A stretch of 64,000 bases of DNA. Source: JAWLHU01 sp041690255 (GTDB taxonomy: Bacteria > Bacillota > Sulfobacillia > Symbiobacteriales > Symbiobacteriaceae). Below are positions 1 through 7,173 of this stretch, piece after piece; the stretch's first letter is position 1; every line of letters starts with the position of its first letter. A program made the position numbers and the translations under genes. The stretch spans positions 62,001-126,000 of the forward strand of contig JAWLHU010000019.1 of assembly GCA_041690255.1 (NCBI GenBank), read 5' to 3'. A model generated the notes under the pieces. It searched no databases. It saw nothing but the letters and a program-made list of their open reading frames with translations, and was not told where the DNA came from.

Positions 1-37
1 GGTCACGCCGTCCCTTCAATCTGCGCCAGCGCTTCAC
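1..37 (-). CDS. possible 5' end of a gene cut by the window edge
   Basis: On the minus strand a GTG at 37 follows GGGAGGGG with a short spacer and opens a frame of twelve codons (a basic start, MKRWRRLKGRRD) that runs off the window. Too little is visible to name it, and it could be chance. Confidence 0.3.
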   Translation of the reverse strand, partial: MKRWRRLKGRRD

Positions 38-72
38 AACTTCCCCTCCCTCTCTCCTCGATCCGATCAAAC

Positions 73-100
73 GCGGTTACACATGTAACGCTTTTGTTTT
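73..100 (+). terminator. imperfect dyad followed by T-rich tract
   Basis: GCGGTTAC and GTAACGC form a stem with a one-base bulge around ACAT and are followed by TTTTGTTTT. It reads as a plus-strand intrinsic terminator, or as an operator-like dyad in the AT-rich upstream region of the next gene. The rest of 38-318 shows no convincing gene. Confidence 0.4.
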
Positions 101-318
101 ATATCTATCTATTTCTGATTTTACTCCAATTACCTAGGGCGACAAGGGGAGGGGCGGACAACCTGTCTGACAACATCCGGCGCCGTTTGTCCCGAATCTG
201 ACATCTCGGGGCACAAAAGGGCTAGGGTCTAGAAAGGGCTGTGCGTTCACCGCCGCCGGAATGCGCTGCTCACCGCCAGCATAGGAGCAGTGGCATAGCG
301 GGGGCTGCCCCCCGCACC

Positions 319-334
319 GGAGGTGACCCTCTTG
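319..334 (+). promoter_or_regulatory. perfect Shine-Dalgarno deciding a TTG start
   Basis: GGAGGTGA at 319-326, five-base spacer, TTG at 332-334. The GTG overlapping the Shine-Dalgarno (323) would have no ribosome site of its own. Confidence 0.7.
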
Positions 335-1417
335 CCACCAAAGGACCGCTGGGCCCCTGGCCGGCTGCCATCCGGGCAGCCGCATCTGATCGTGCGCGAG
401 GAGCAGCCGGAGGATGCCGAGTTTGCCATGGCCCATCTGAACAGTTGGGTCACGCCCAACCCCCTCTTCTTTCGCCGGAACCACTTCCGCTACCCGAAGG
501 TCGACCAGCCCTCGTGGCGGCTCGATCTGACCGGTGCGGCGGCCCGACCGCTGCGCCTCTCCCTGGACGACCTGCGGCGGATGCCCCAGACCAGTCAGTG
601 GACGACCCTGGAGTGCTCAGGGAATAAGCGGGCCTACTACGAACCCGAGACCGAGGGCACGCAGTGGACGGCGGGCGCCATCGGAAACGCCGAGTGGGGC
701 GGGGTACCGCTGGCTACGCTGCTGGCGCTGGCCCGTCCGCTGACCGGAGCGGTCGAGGTCCTCTTCGTCGGGGCCGATGAGGGGATCTTCAAGGAGACGG
801 GGGAGCGAGTCCACTTCGCCCGCAGCCTGCCCCTGGACCAGGCGCTCCGCCCAGACCTGCTGCTCGCTCTGACGATGAATGGCGAGCCGCTGCCCCAGAG
901 ACATGGGGCACCACTCCGGTTGGTGGTCCCCACGTGGTACGCCATGGCGTCGGTGAAGTGGCTGACCCGCATTGAGTTGCTGACCCGGCCGTTCCGGGGC
1001 CCCTTCCAGGTTCGGGACTACGTCTACATACCCTCTCCAGGCGCCTATGACCGGTCGGTCCCGGTCACCTGGCAGCGGGTGAACAGCACCATTACCCAAC
1101 CGGTGGATGGGGCACGCGTTCAACCGGGGCCGCTCACCGTACGGGGGGTTGCCTGGGCTGGCAATGCTCCGCCGGAGCGGGTCGAGGTCAGCCTGAACGG
1201 TGGACGGAGTTGGACGTGCGCCGAACTGATTGACCCTGCCCTGCCCGCAGTCTGGCGGCTCTGGCACTGGGTCAGCCCCCCGCTGTCGCCCGGGGTGTAT
1301 CAGATTCTGGTTCGGGCGACGGATGCCGCAGGCGAAACCCAACCGAGACGGGCCGCCTGGAATGCCAAGGGGTACGGCAACAACTCCATGATTCCGCTCA
1401 CGATCATCGTGGAGTAA
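332..1417 (+). CDS. sulfite oxidase family molybdopterin enzyme
   Basis: Encodes a 361-residue member of the sulfite oxidase / YedY-like molybdenum cofactor family. The oxidoreductase fold covers roughly residues 50-240, with the cofactor-binding cysteine in the TLECSGNKR motif, and a Mo-co dimerisation (Ig-like) domain covers about 250-361, rich in ITQPVDGA-type strands. I see no signal peptide or haem domain, so it may be cytoplasmic or be exported by a partner. Start choice: GGAGGTGA at 319-326 is a perfect anti-Shine-Dalgarno match and lies five bases before TTG at 332; the in-frame GTG at 323 lies inside that Shine-Dalgarno. The substrate is unknown. The next gene starts about 80 bases downstream on the same strand. 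Confidence 0.85.
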   Translation: MPPKDRWAPGRLPSGQPHLIVREEQPEDAEFAMAHLNSWVTPNPLFFRRNHFRYPKVDQPSWRLDLTGAAARPLRLSLDDLRRMPQTSQWTTLECSGNKRAYYEPETEGTQWTAGAIGNAEWGGVPLATLLALARPLTGAVEVLFVGADEGIFKETGERVHFARSLPLDQALRPDLLLALTMNGEPLPQRHGAPLRLVVPTWYAMASVKWLTRIELLTRPFRGPFQVRDYVYIPSPGAYDRSVPVTWQRVNSTITQPVDGARVQPGPLTVRGVAWAGNAPPERVEVSLNGGRSWTCAELIDPALPAVWRLWHWVSPPLSPGVYQILVRATDAAGETQPRRAAWNAKGYGNNSMIPLTIIVE

Positions 1418-1498
1418 TCCGAATGATCGCCCCCCCTGGAGACCGCAGACCGACCGCTGCATAGGATGCACGGAGATTCCCAGACCGGGGGGGATTCC

Positions 1499-2800
1499 AT
1501 GCAGATTGCTATTGCCGGGGCCGGTTACGTTGGTCTCACGACGGGAGCCTGCCTCTGTGAACTGGGTCATACGGTATCGGTCGTGGAGGTTGATCCTATC
1601 CGGCTGGAGCGCCTGGAACGGGGCGAATCTCCCTTCTACGAACCCGGACTTACACCCCTGCTGAACCGTCACCTGGGGGCCAATCTCAGGGTGACCGGGA
1701 GCCTGTCGGAAGGGTTGGCCGGTGCCCGGGTGCTCTTCGCCTGCGTGGGGACGCCGCCACGCAGAACCGGTGCCCCGGACCTTGGCTTCCTGCGCCGGCT
1801 CCTGACTGACATCCGCCAGATGGGGGCAGCTTGGACCGATGGCGCCCAGCCCGTAGTCGTGCTGAAGTCGACCGTTCCGCCCGGCACCAACCGATGGGCC
1901 CAGGGCTTTCTTGGCGATCGGTTCGCGGTGGTCTCCAATCCCGAGTTCCTGCGAGAAGGAACGGCCATCGCTGACTTCTTTCATCCCGACCGGGTTGTTG
2001 TCGGGGCAGAATCGGCGGCCGCCGCCGATCTTGTGGCCAGCCTCTACGACACGGTGGATGCGCCCGTGATGATGACGGGTTGGGAGGAGGCTGAGCTGGT
2101 CAAGTACGCCACCAACGCCTTCCTGGCGCTGAAGGTCTCCTTTGCCAACGAGATCGCCGCTCTCTGCGACGGACTTGGCGCCGATGCGCCACCTGTGCTG
2201 CGGGCTCTGGGGCTGGACCAGCGAATCGGTGAGCGGTTCCTCGCGCCAGGGCCGGGCTTCGGGGGCTCCTGCCTCCCCAAGGACCTGGCGGCGCTCCGCT
2301 GGAAGGCCCAGCGGACACGAGTCCGGCTCGACCTGCTCCCCGCGGCCCTGCGGGCTAACCGGCGGCAGCGGCAGCGGGTCATCGCCAAGCTGGGTCCGGT
2401 CTCGGGCAAGCGGGTCGCGGTCTGGGGGCTGGCCTTCAAGGCTGGCACGGACGATGTCCGGGAGGCTGCCTCGCTGGAGATTATCCCGCAGTTGCTCTCT
2501 GCGGGGGCAGAGGTGGTCGCTCACGACCCGGAGGCCCGAGAGACCTTCGCCCGGGCCATCCCGGCGGAGCAGCATCCGGGCCTTTGTCTCGTGGCCGACC
2601 CCTGGGAGGCTCTGGCTGGGGCCGACGCCCTGCTGATCCTTACCGAGTGGCCCATCTACCGCTCCGCCTCCCCCGAGGCGATCCGAGCAGCCCTGAAGGG
2701 CGACCTCGTGGTGGATGCCCGCAACCTGCTGGATCCGGAACGGGCCGCGCAGGCAGGGCTTCGCTACAAGGGCGTGGGGCGCCGTGGTCCCGGGACCTGA
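1499..2800 (+). CDS. ugd: UDP-glucose 6-dehydrogenase
   Basis: A 433-residue UDP-glucose/GDP-mannose dehydrogenase that oxidises UDP-glucose to UDP-glucuronate, a precursor for surface or spore polysaccharide. Visible features: N-terminal Rossmann motif IAGAGYVGL, the central dimerisation segment around NAFLALKVSFANEIA, the catalytic cysteine C258 in GFGGSCLPKD, and the C-terminal substrate-binding domain with VWGLAFKAGTDDVREA. The ATG at 1499 follows a G-rich Shine-Dalgarno and begins directly at the Rossmann strand; the ATG 33 bases upstream adds a non-conserved tail. The sugar-nucleotide genes of the coat operon (9.9-13.1 and 26.7-27.7 kb) are plausible functional partners. A hairpin follows the stop. 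Confidence 0.93.
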   Translation: MQIAIAGAGYVGLTTGACLCELGHTVSVVEVDPIRLERLERGESPFYEPGLTPLLNRHLGANLRVTGSLSEGLAGARVLFACVGTPPRRTGAPDLGFLRRLLTDIRQMGAAWTDGAQPVVVLKSTVPPGTNRWAQGFLGDRFAVVSNPEFLREGTAIADFFHPDRVVVGAESAAAADLVASLYDTVDAPVMMTGWEEAELVKYATNAFLALKVSFANEIAALCDGLGADAPPVLRALGLDQRIGERFLAPGPGFGGSCLPKDLAALRWKAQRTRVRLDLLPAALRANRRQRQRVIAKLGPVSGKRVAVWGLAFKAGTDDVREAASLEIIPQLLSAGAEVVAHDPEARETFARAIPAEQHPGLCLVADPWEALAGADALLILTEWPIYRSASPEAIRAALKGDLVVDARNLLDPERAAQAGLRYKGVGRRGPGT

Positions 2801-2807
2801 TACGTAA

Positions 2808-2837
2808 GAGCCCCGAGGAGTCTGCTCCTCGGGGCTC
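2808..2837 (+). terminator. 13-bp hairpin between convergent genes
   Basis: GAGCCCCGAGGAG, loop TCTG, CTCCTCGGGGCTC: a perfect 13-bp stem between ugd and the convergent repeat gene. No T-tract follows on either strand, so termination efficiency is uncertain. Confidence 0.65.
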
Positions 2838-2846
2838 CCTCGTCAC

Positions 2847-3347
2847 CTAGGCACCGGAGCCGTCGCCAGAGCCCTCGCCGGAGCCATCGCCGGAGCCATC
2901 GCCAGAGCCCTCGCCAGAGCCCTCGCCGGAGCCGTCGCCAGAGCCATCGCCAGAGCCCTCGCCGGAGCCCTCGCCGGAGCCCTCGCCGGAGCCCTCGCCG
3001 GAGCCGTCGCCGGAGCCGTCGCCGGAGCCCTCGCCAGAGCCCTCGCCGGAGCCCTCGCCAGAGCCCTCGCCGGAGCCCTCGCCAGAGCCCTCGCCGGAGC
3101 CGTCGCCAGAGCCCTCGCCGGAGCCGTCGCCAGAGCCCCCGCCGGAGCCCTCGCCGGAGCCAGTGCCCGAGCCAGTGCCCGAGCCGGTGCCGGAGCCAGT
3201 GCCGGAGCCGGTGGACTCACCGCCGGACTCCTCAGCGTTCAGCAAGCGAGCCCGGACGGGGCCCTCTGCATACAGTGACTCCATAAGCCGTAGTTCCTCC
3301 GCCACAAGAGCCGCAAGGCGTTCGTCCTGACCCATATTCAGGGACAT
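2847..3347 (-). CDS. Gly-Ser-Glu/Asp repeat protein, candidate CotG-like coat protein
   Basis: A 166-residue protein. The first 50 residues are ordinary (a helix with LAALVAEELRLMESLYAEG), then GSGT units are followed by about 25 tetrapeptides GSGE or GSGD to the C-terminus, giving a highly acidic, serine-rich tail. GGAGGGA lies seven bases before the ATG. No homologous domain is recognised. It is transcribed divergently from a CotH kinase gene 57 bp away, the same arrangement as cotG-cotH in Bacillus subtilis, where CotG is a serine-rich repeat substrate of CotH. A sigma-K-like promoter lies just upstream. A role as coat protein and CotH substrate is inferred from position and composition, not from homology. 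The GC-rich repeat also keeps other frames open, but this frame has the better start and amino-acid pattern. Confidence 0.7.
   Translation of the reverse strand: MSLNMGQDERLAALVAEELRLMESLYAEGPVRARLLNAEESGGESTGSGTGSGTGSGTGSGTGSGEGSGGGSGDGSGEGSGDGSGEGSGEGSGEGSGEGSGEGSGEGSGDGSGDGSGEGSGEGSGEGSGEGSGDGSGDGSGEGSGEGSGDGSGDGSGEGSGDGSGA
2850..3211 (-). repeat. tandem 12-bp coding repeat (GSGE/GSGD/GSGT)
   Basis: About thirty tandem 12-base units encoding Gly-Ser-Gly-X, with X mainly Glu or Asp distally and Thr proximally. Silent differences between units (GCC versus CCA third positions) show an older array, still prone to copy-number change. Confidence 0.9.
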
Positions 3348-3398
3348 CTTCTCATCCCTCCGACCTACGTTTGCGGTCCACGATGCGACCTGCCACTT

Positions 3399-3426
3399 TA
3401 GATTATGTCGAGCGGGGCCATCCGGT
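3399..3426 (-). promoter_or_regulatory. sigma-K-like promoter of the repeat protein gene
   Basis: On the minus strand AC (3426-3425), a 17-base spacer and CATAATCTA (3407-3399) match the sigma-K pattern AC-N16/17-CATAnnnTA fully. The predicted start lies near 3392, about 45 bases before the ATG. It overlaps the first codons of the divergent cotH. Confidence 0.6.
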
Positions 3427-4514
3427 TCCCGCTGCTCACCGAAGAAGGGCGTGAGTCCATGGAGTTCTGCTCGATCGATCTGGGTCCCGATCCCTGGCCC
3501 CGGTTGGATAAGGGCAGCCTGTCAGGAAGTGCCCGCTGGAACGACGGAGCCGCCCTCCCCGTCTCGGTCCGAGTTCGCGGTGCCCACTCCCGCAAGTTCC
3601 CCAAACGCTCCCTCCAGGTCACCTTCCGCCCAATCCCCCTCCCCGATCAGCCGCCCCCTGGCCATCAGGTGCGCCGCATCCATCTGAACGCCGACTTCAT
3701 CGATCCCACCCTGATGCGCTCTGCGCTGAGTTACTGGCTCTTTCCGCTTCTCGGGGTCGATGCACCCCGTTGCCGGCACGTCGCCCTGACGGTCAGCGAC
3801 CAGTTCGCCGGGCTGTATGTTGGCCTGGAGTCCGTGGACCGAGACTTCTGCCTCCGGCGTGGGTGGCCACCGGGCTCGATCTTCTACGCCATCAACCGGA
3901 ACGGCAACTTCGGCCTGCTCAATCCCTTCACCCGGTCCCTGAAGGAGCCCCTGGAGAAGGGCTACCTGGCGCTGGAGAAGGCCGACCCGACCCCCATCCG
4001 CCAGATGCTGATGGCGATCAACCTCGCCTCACCCGAGTCGTTCCCGAGGGCGGTGACCCGGTGGTTCGATGTAGACCGCTACCTGCACTGGCTCATGGTT
4101 GCCGTCTTCGTAGGCAACCGCGACGGCTTCGTCCACAACTACGCCCTCTACCTGGAGCCCGAGGAGCGGCAGTTCCGCATCATCCCGTGGGACTACGATG
4201 CCACCTGGGGAATCGACATCCACGGCAGGCCGGCCCGCCTTGACCGGGTTCCCCCGGGCGGATGGAACAAGCTCTCCAGCCGCCTGCTGGCGACCCCGGC
4301 CTTCCGCAGGCAGTACCATCAGCGGTTCCGCCAGGCGCTGGACGGCCCCCTCTCCCCCGATGCGATCCACCCGGAGATCGATTCCCTCGCCGAAACGCTT
4401 GAGCCATGGGTGAAGCGAGACCGCCGGCTCAGCTCCTTCGACTTCCCGGCCGAGGTGGACCGGCTGAAGCGCTGGGCCGAGGACCGCCGGGAGCTCTTGT
4501 TGGAGCAACTGTAG
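3405..4514 (+). CDS. cotH: CotH family spore coat protein kinase
   Basis: A 369-residue CotH-type protein kinase, an atypical kinase that phosphorylates serine-rich spore coat proteins in the mother cell. Family motifs visible: VRVRGAHSRKFPKRSLQV (residues about 53-70), LNADFIDPTLMRSALSYW, FAGLYVGLESVDRDF, VGNRDGFVHNYALY (catalytic Asp region) and IIPWDYDATWGID (metal-binding Asp). Length fits the family. The ATG at 3405 is the first possible start, because a stop lies two codons upstream, but it has no clear Shine-Dalgarno; ATG 3459 is an alternative. The divergent neighbour is a Gly/Ser/acidic repeat protein and the convergent neighbour is a CotE paralog, so this is a small spore coat locus. 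Confidence 0.88.
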   Translation: MSSGAIRFPLLTEEGRESMEFCSIDLGPDPWPRLDKGSLSGSARWNDGAALPVSVRVRGAHSRKFPKRSLQVTFRPIPLPDQPPPGHQVRRIHLNADFIDPTLMRSALSYWLFPLLGVDAPRCRHVALTVSDQFAGLYVGLESVDRDFCLRRGWPPGSIFYAINRNGNFGLLNPFTRSLKEPLEKGYLALEKADPTPIRQMLMAINLASPESFPRAVTRWFDVDRYLHWLMVAVFVGNRDGFVHNYALYLEPEERQFRIIPWDYDATWGIDIHGRPARLDRVPPGGWNKLSSRLLATPAFRRQYHQRFRQALDGPLSPDAIHPEIDSLAETLEPWVKRDRRLSSFDFPAEVDRLKRWAEDRRELLLEQL

Positions 4515-4535
4515 ACGAGAAGCCACACCAGCCGG

Positions 4536-4563
4536 AAGCCCCCCGCAGCGCGGAGGGCTTTCT
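4536..4563. terminator. bidirectional hairpin between cotH and cotE1
   Basis: AAGCCCCCCGC / GCGGAGGGCTT with one mismatch and a three-base loop, followed by TCTCT on the plus strand. It lies between two convergent stop codons. Confidence 0.7.
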
Positions 4564-4570
4564 CTATGGG

Positions 4571-5278
4571 CTAGTGGCCCTGGATCACGACACGAGTCTT
4601 CGAGGCCGGGCTCTGAAAGTGCGAGACCGCAGGGCTCCGGCGGACCTCCTGCGGCGGCAGGAGTGGTTCCGGCAGGGCCGGATGGCCCGCCAGGCTGGCC
4701 GACTCATCCAGACCGCCGGAGTCCCCCTCCGACTCGGCGACCTCATAGCCACTCGTCGCAGACTGCTCGAAATCGCTCGTGGAGTCGCTGGAGGAGGACT
4801 CGCTGTAGGAGTCGCTTCCGGTACACGTACCCAGCTCATCTTCGAGGTCATAGGTCTTGATCCAGAAGCGGGCCAGACCGGTCGTCTCCAGGGCGACATC
4901 GGTCTCCAACGTAAGGACGATCTGACCATCGCTGATATCGGCCTTCACGCAGCGCAAGCTTCGCAGCAGTTCGCCGCGCGTCTCCGTCTCGCCGACTACC
5001 CGGGCTACCACCTGGACGGCAGCCGGTTCCGAGTGGGTCGATGTCAGACGTCGGACGCGAGTCTCATCGCCGAAGCCGAGCCAGAGATCGATCACAGCGG
5101 TCAGGCGAACTGCCGCTGCGCCATCTTCTTCCACAACACTGAGTCCGGTGTCACCAATATGGACCCCCAGGACGTTCTCGGCACCGTCAGCAGGGGAGGT
5201 GTGGGACCAGACGACCCGACGGTCGCCCCGGCCCACTACGGCACGGGTGACAATCTCTTGCAACCGGATGTCAGACAC
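4571..5278 (-). CDS. cotE: CotE family outer spore coat morphogenetic protein (paralog 1)
   Basis: A 235-residue protein whose first 150 residues follow the CotE pattern: RLQEIVTRAVVGRG at the N-terminus, an ILG-like VLGVHIG strand, AVIDLWLGFGDETRV (the usual DINVWYS..T strand) and a following VQVVARVVGE strand. CotE assembles the outer coat. Residues about 155-200 form an acidic, Ser-rich tail (EDELGTCTGSDSYSESSSSD) absent from the second copy at 28 kb, then a Pro-rich end. The GTG at 5278 follows GGAGGA with a six-base spacer. It converges on cotH. The serine-rich tail might be a target of the adjacent CotH kinase (inference). Confidence 0.75.
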   Translation of the reverse strand: MSDIRLQEIVTRAVVGRGDRRVVWSHTSPADGAENVLGVHIGDTGLSVVEEDGAAAVRLTAVIDLWLGFGDETRVRRLTSTHSEPAAVQVVARVVGETETRGELLRSLRCVKADISDGQIVLTLETDVALETTGLARFWIKTYDLEDELGTCTGSDSYSESSSSDSTSDFEQSATSGYEVAESEGDSGGLDESASLAGHPALPEPLLPPQEVRRSPAVSHFQSPASKTRVVIQGH

Positions 5279-5311
5279 GGGTCATCCTCCTTCGGGGTTA
5301 TGTCCTCATCT

Positions 5312-5320
5312 CACGGTATG
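5312..5320 (-). promoter_or_regulatory. possible mother-cell sigma -10 upstream of cotE1
   Basis: CATACCGTG on the minus strand, 34 bases before the GTG start, fits the CATAnnnT core used by sigma-K/sigma-E, but no AC -35 lies at the expected distance. Confidence 0.3.
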
Positions 5321-5421
5321 CAGGCGGGGGCCACTCTGCTCCCCGTCCGGGGAACAATTGTCCGGCCGGAATCGTCCAACACCGTGGTGCCTCTCGCTCT
5401 CTGCTCGAAACGAGGTGTCCC

Positions 5422-7173
5422 ATGAGGATTCCGCTCAAAGAGTACCTCGATCTGCTCAAGACATACCTGCGGCCCCAGTGGCGGCGGGTCCTCCTCCTGA
5501 CGTTGCTCCTGCTGGCGGGAATCGGACTGCAGCTTTGGACGCCCCTCCTCCTCCGTTCCTTCATTGACGACGCCACCGGCGGGGGCGCCCTGGCTACCCT
5601 GACTCGACTCGCCCTCCTCTACGTGGGGGCCGCCTTGCTCCAGCAGGCACTCCAGGCCTCCTCCGGTTACCTGGGTGAGGATATCAGTTGGACGGCCACC
5701 AACGAACTGCGCGTCCGCCTGGCCGAGCACTGCCTTCGGCTGGATATGGGCTTTCACAAGGTCCACAACCCCGGTCAGATGATCGAACGGATCGACGGAG
5801 ACGTAACCGGCCTCTCCGCCTTCTTCTCCCAACTGATCATCGGCATTGCCAGCAACCTGGTCCTGTTGCTCGGCGTGCTCCTCCTCCTCTTCCGGGAGGA
5901 CTGGCGGGTTGGCATTGCCATGACCTTCTTCGCCTTCCTGGCCGTCTACGCCATGATGCGGGTCCGCTCCATAGCCGTACCTTACATGGCGGCTGTCCGG
6001 CAATCCAGCGCCCTCTTCTATGGCTTCCTGGGCGAGACACTGAACGGTCTGGAGGACATTCGGGCCAACGGAGCCACCACCCACGTTCTGCGGCGATTCT
6101 ATGAGCCCTTGAAGCACTGGCTCGAGAACGACCGGAAGGCCGGCCTCGGCATGTCTGCGATCTGGATCACCACCATTCTCACCTTCGCCCTGGGCCACGC
6201 CCTCTCACTGGGGTTGGGCGGCTACCTCTGGTACCGGGGTGCGATCTCCCTGGGCACCGTCTACCTGATCTTCAACTACACCGAACTGATCCGCCGGCCG
6301 ATCGAGCAGGTCCGAACCCAGCTCCAGGAGCTGCAGAAGGCGAGCGCCTCCATCGTTCGGGTGCGCGACCTGCTGAACCGGACCGCTGCCGTGCAGGATG
6401 GCTCGGGCAGGCCAATCCCCGAGGGTGCCCTTGCCGTTGAGTTCGACCACCTCACCTTTGGCTACGCCGATGCCAGCGACGACGAGTTGGTCCTCTCCGA
6501 CCTCTCCTTCCGGCTGGAACCGGGCAGGGTCATGGGGCTGCTGGGCCGGACCGGTTCGGGCAAGACCACGACGGCCCGCCTTCTCCTCCGCTTCTACGAT
6601 GCGACCGCCGGCGAGATCAGACTGGGCGGTGTACCCATTCGGGAGGCCACCATTCATGATCTGCGTGCCCGTGTCGGCATCGTGACCCAGGATGTGCAGC
6701 TCTTCCACGGCACCGTCCGGGAGAATCTGACCTTCTTCGACACGTCCGTCCCCGACGAGCGGATCTGGTCCGCCCTGGAGAACCTGGGCCTGACCGAGTG
6801 GGTCCGGTCCCTGCCCGGGGGGCTGGATACCGAACTGGAGGGCTCCAGCGGCCTCTCCGCCGGCGAAGCGCAACTCCTCGCCTTCGCCCGGCTCTTCCTG
6901 GCCGACCCGGGCCTGGTGATCCTCGACGAGGCCTCCTCCCGCCTGGACCCGGCGACCGAACGGCTGATTGAGCGGGCGGTCTCCCGACTCCTGGATGGCC
7001 GGACCGGGATCATCATCGCCCACCGGCTGGGCACCATTGCCCGGGCCCACGAGATCCTGATCCTGGATGATGGCCGGATCCTCGAGCACGGCGAGCGGGA
7101 GCAGTTGCTCCATGATCCCTCCTCTCGCTTCTACCACCTGATGCAGACCGGGCTTGAGGAGGTGCTGGTATGA
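5422..7173 (+). CDS. ABC exporter half-transporter, catalytic Walker B subunit
   Basis: A 583-residue type I ABC exporter half: six-helix membrane domain (about 15-320) and nucleotide-binding domain (about 335-583). Walker A is GRTGSGKTT, the Q-loop follows at VTQDVQ, Walker B is LVILDEASS with the catalytic Glu, and the H-loop is IIIAHRLG. The signature motif is degenerate, LSAGEAQ instead of LSGGQ. It overlaps the next gene by four bases (ATGA), so the two surely form a heterodimer. Substrate unknown; drug, lipid or peptide export are all possible. GAGGTG precedes the ATG. The gene is divergent from cotE1. Confidence 0.9.
   Translation: MRIPLKEYLDLLKTYLRPQWRRVLLLTLLLLAGIGLQLWTPLLLRSFIDDATGGGALATLTRLALLYVGAALLQQALQASSGYLGEDISWTATNELRVRLAEHCLRLDMGFHKVHNPGQMIERIDGDVTGLSAFFSQLIIGIASNLVLLLGVLLLLFREDWRVGIAMTFFAFLAVYAMMRVRSIAVPYMAAVRQSSALFYGFLGETLNGLEDIRANGATTHVLRRFYEPLKHWLENDRKAGLGMSAIWITTILTFALGHALSLGLGGYLWYRGAISLGTVYLIFNYTELIRRPIEQVRTQLQELQKASASIVRVRDLLNRTAAVQDGSGRPIPEGALAVEFDHLTFGYADASDDELVLSDLSFRLEPGRVMGLLGRTGSGKTTTARLLLRFYDATAGEIRLGGVPIREATIHDLRARVGIVTQDVQLFHGTVRENLTFFDTSVPDERIWSALENLGLTEWVRSLPGGLDTELEGSSGLSAGEAQLLAFARLFLADPGLVILDEASSRLDPATERLIERAVSRLLDGRTGIIIAHRLGTIARAHEILILDDGRILEHGEREQLLHDPSSRFYHLMQTGLEEVLV

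Noticed and set aside
617..2575. 652-codon minus-strand open frame opposite ugd
   Set aside because: A shadow of high-GC coding DNA: the plus strand encodes two well-conserved proteins there.
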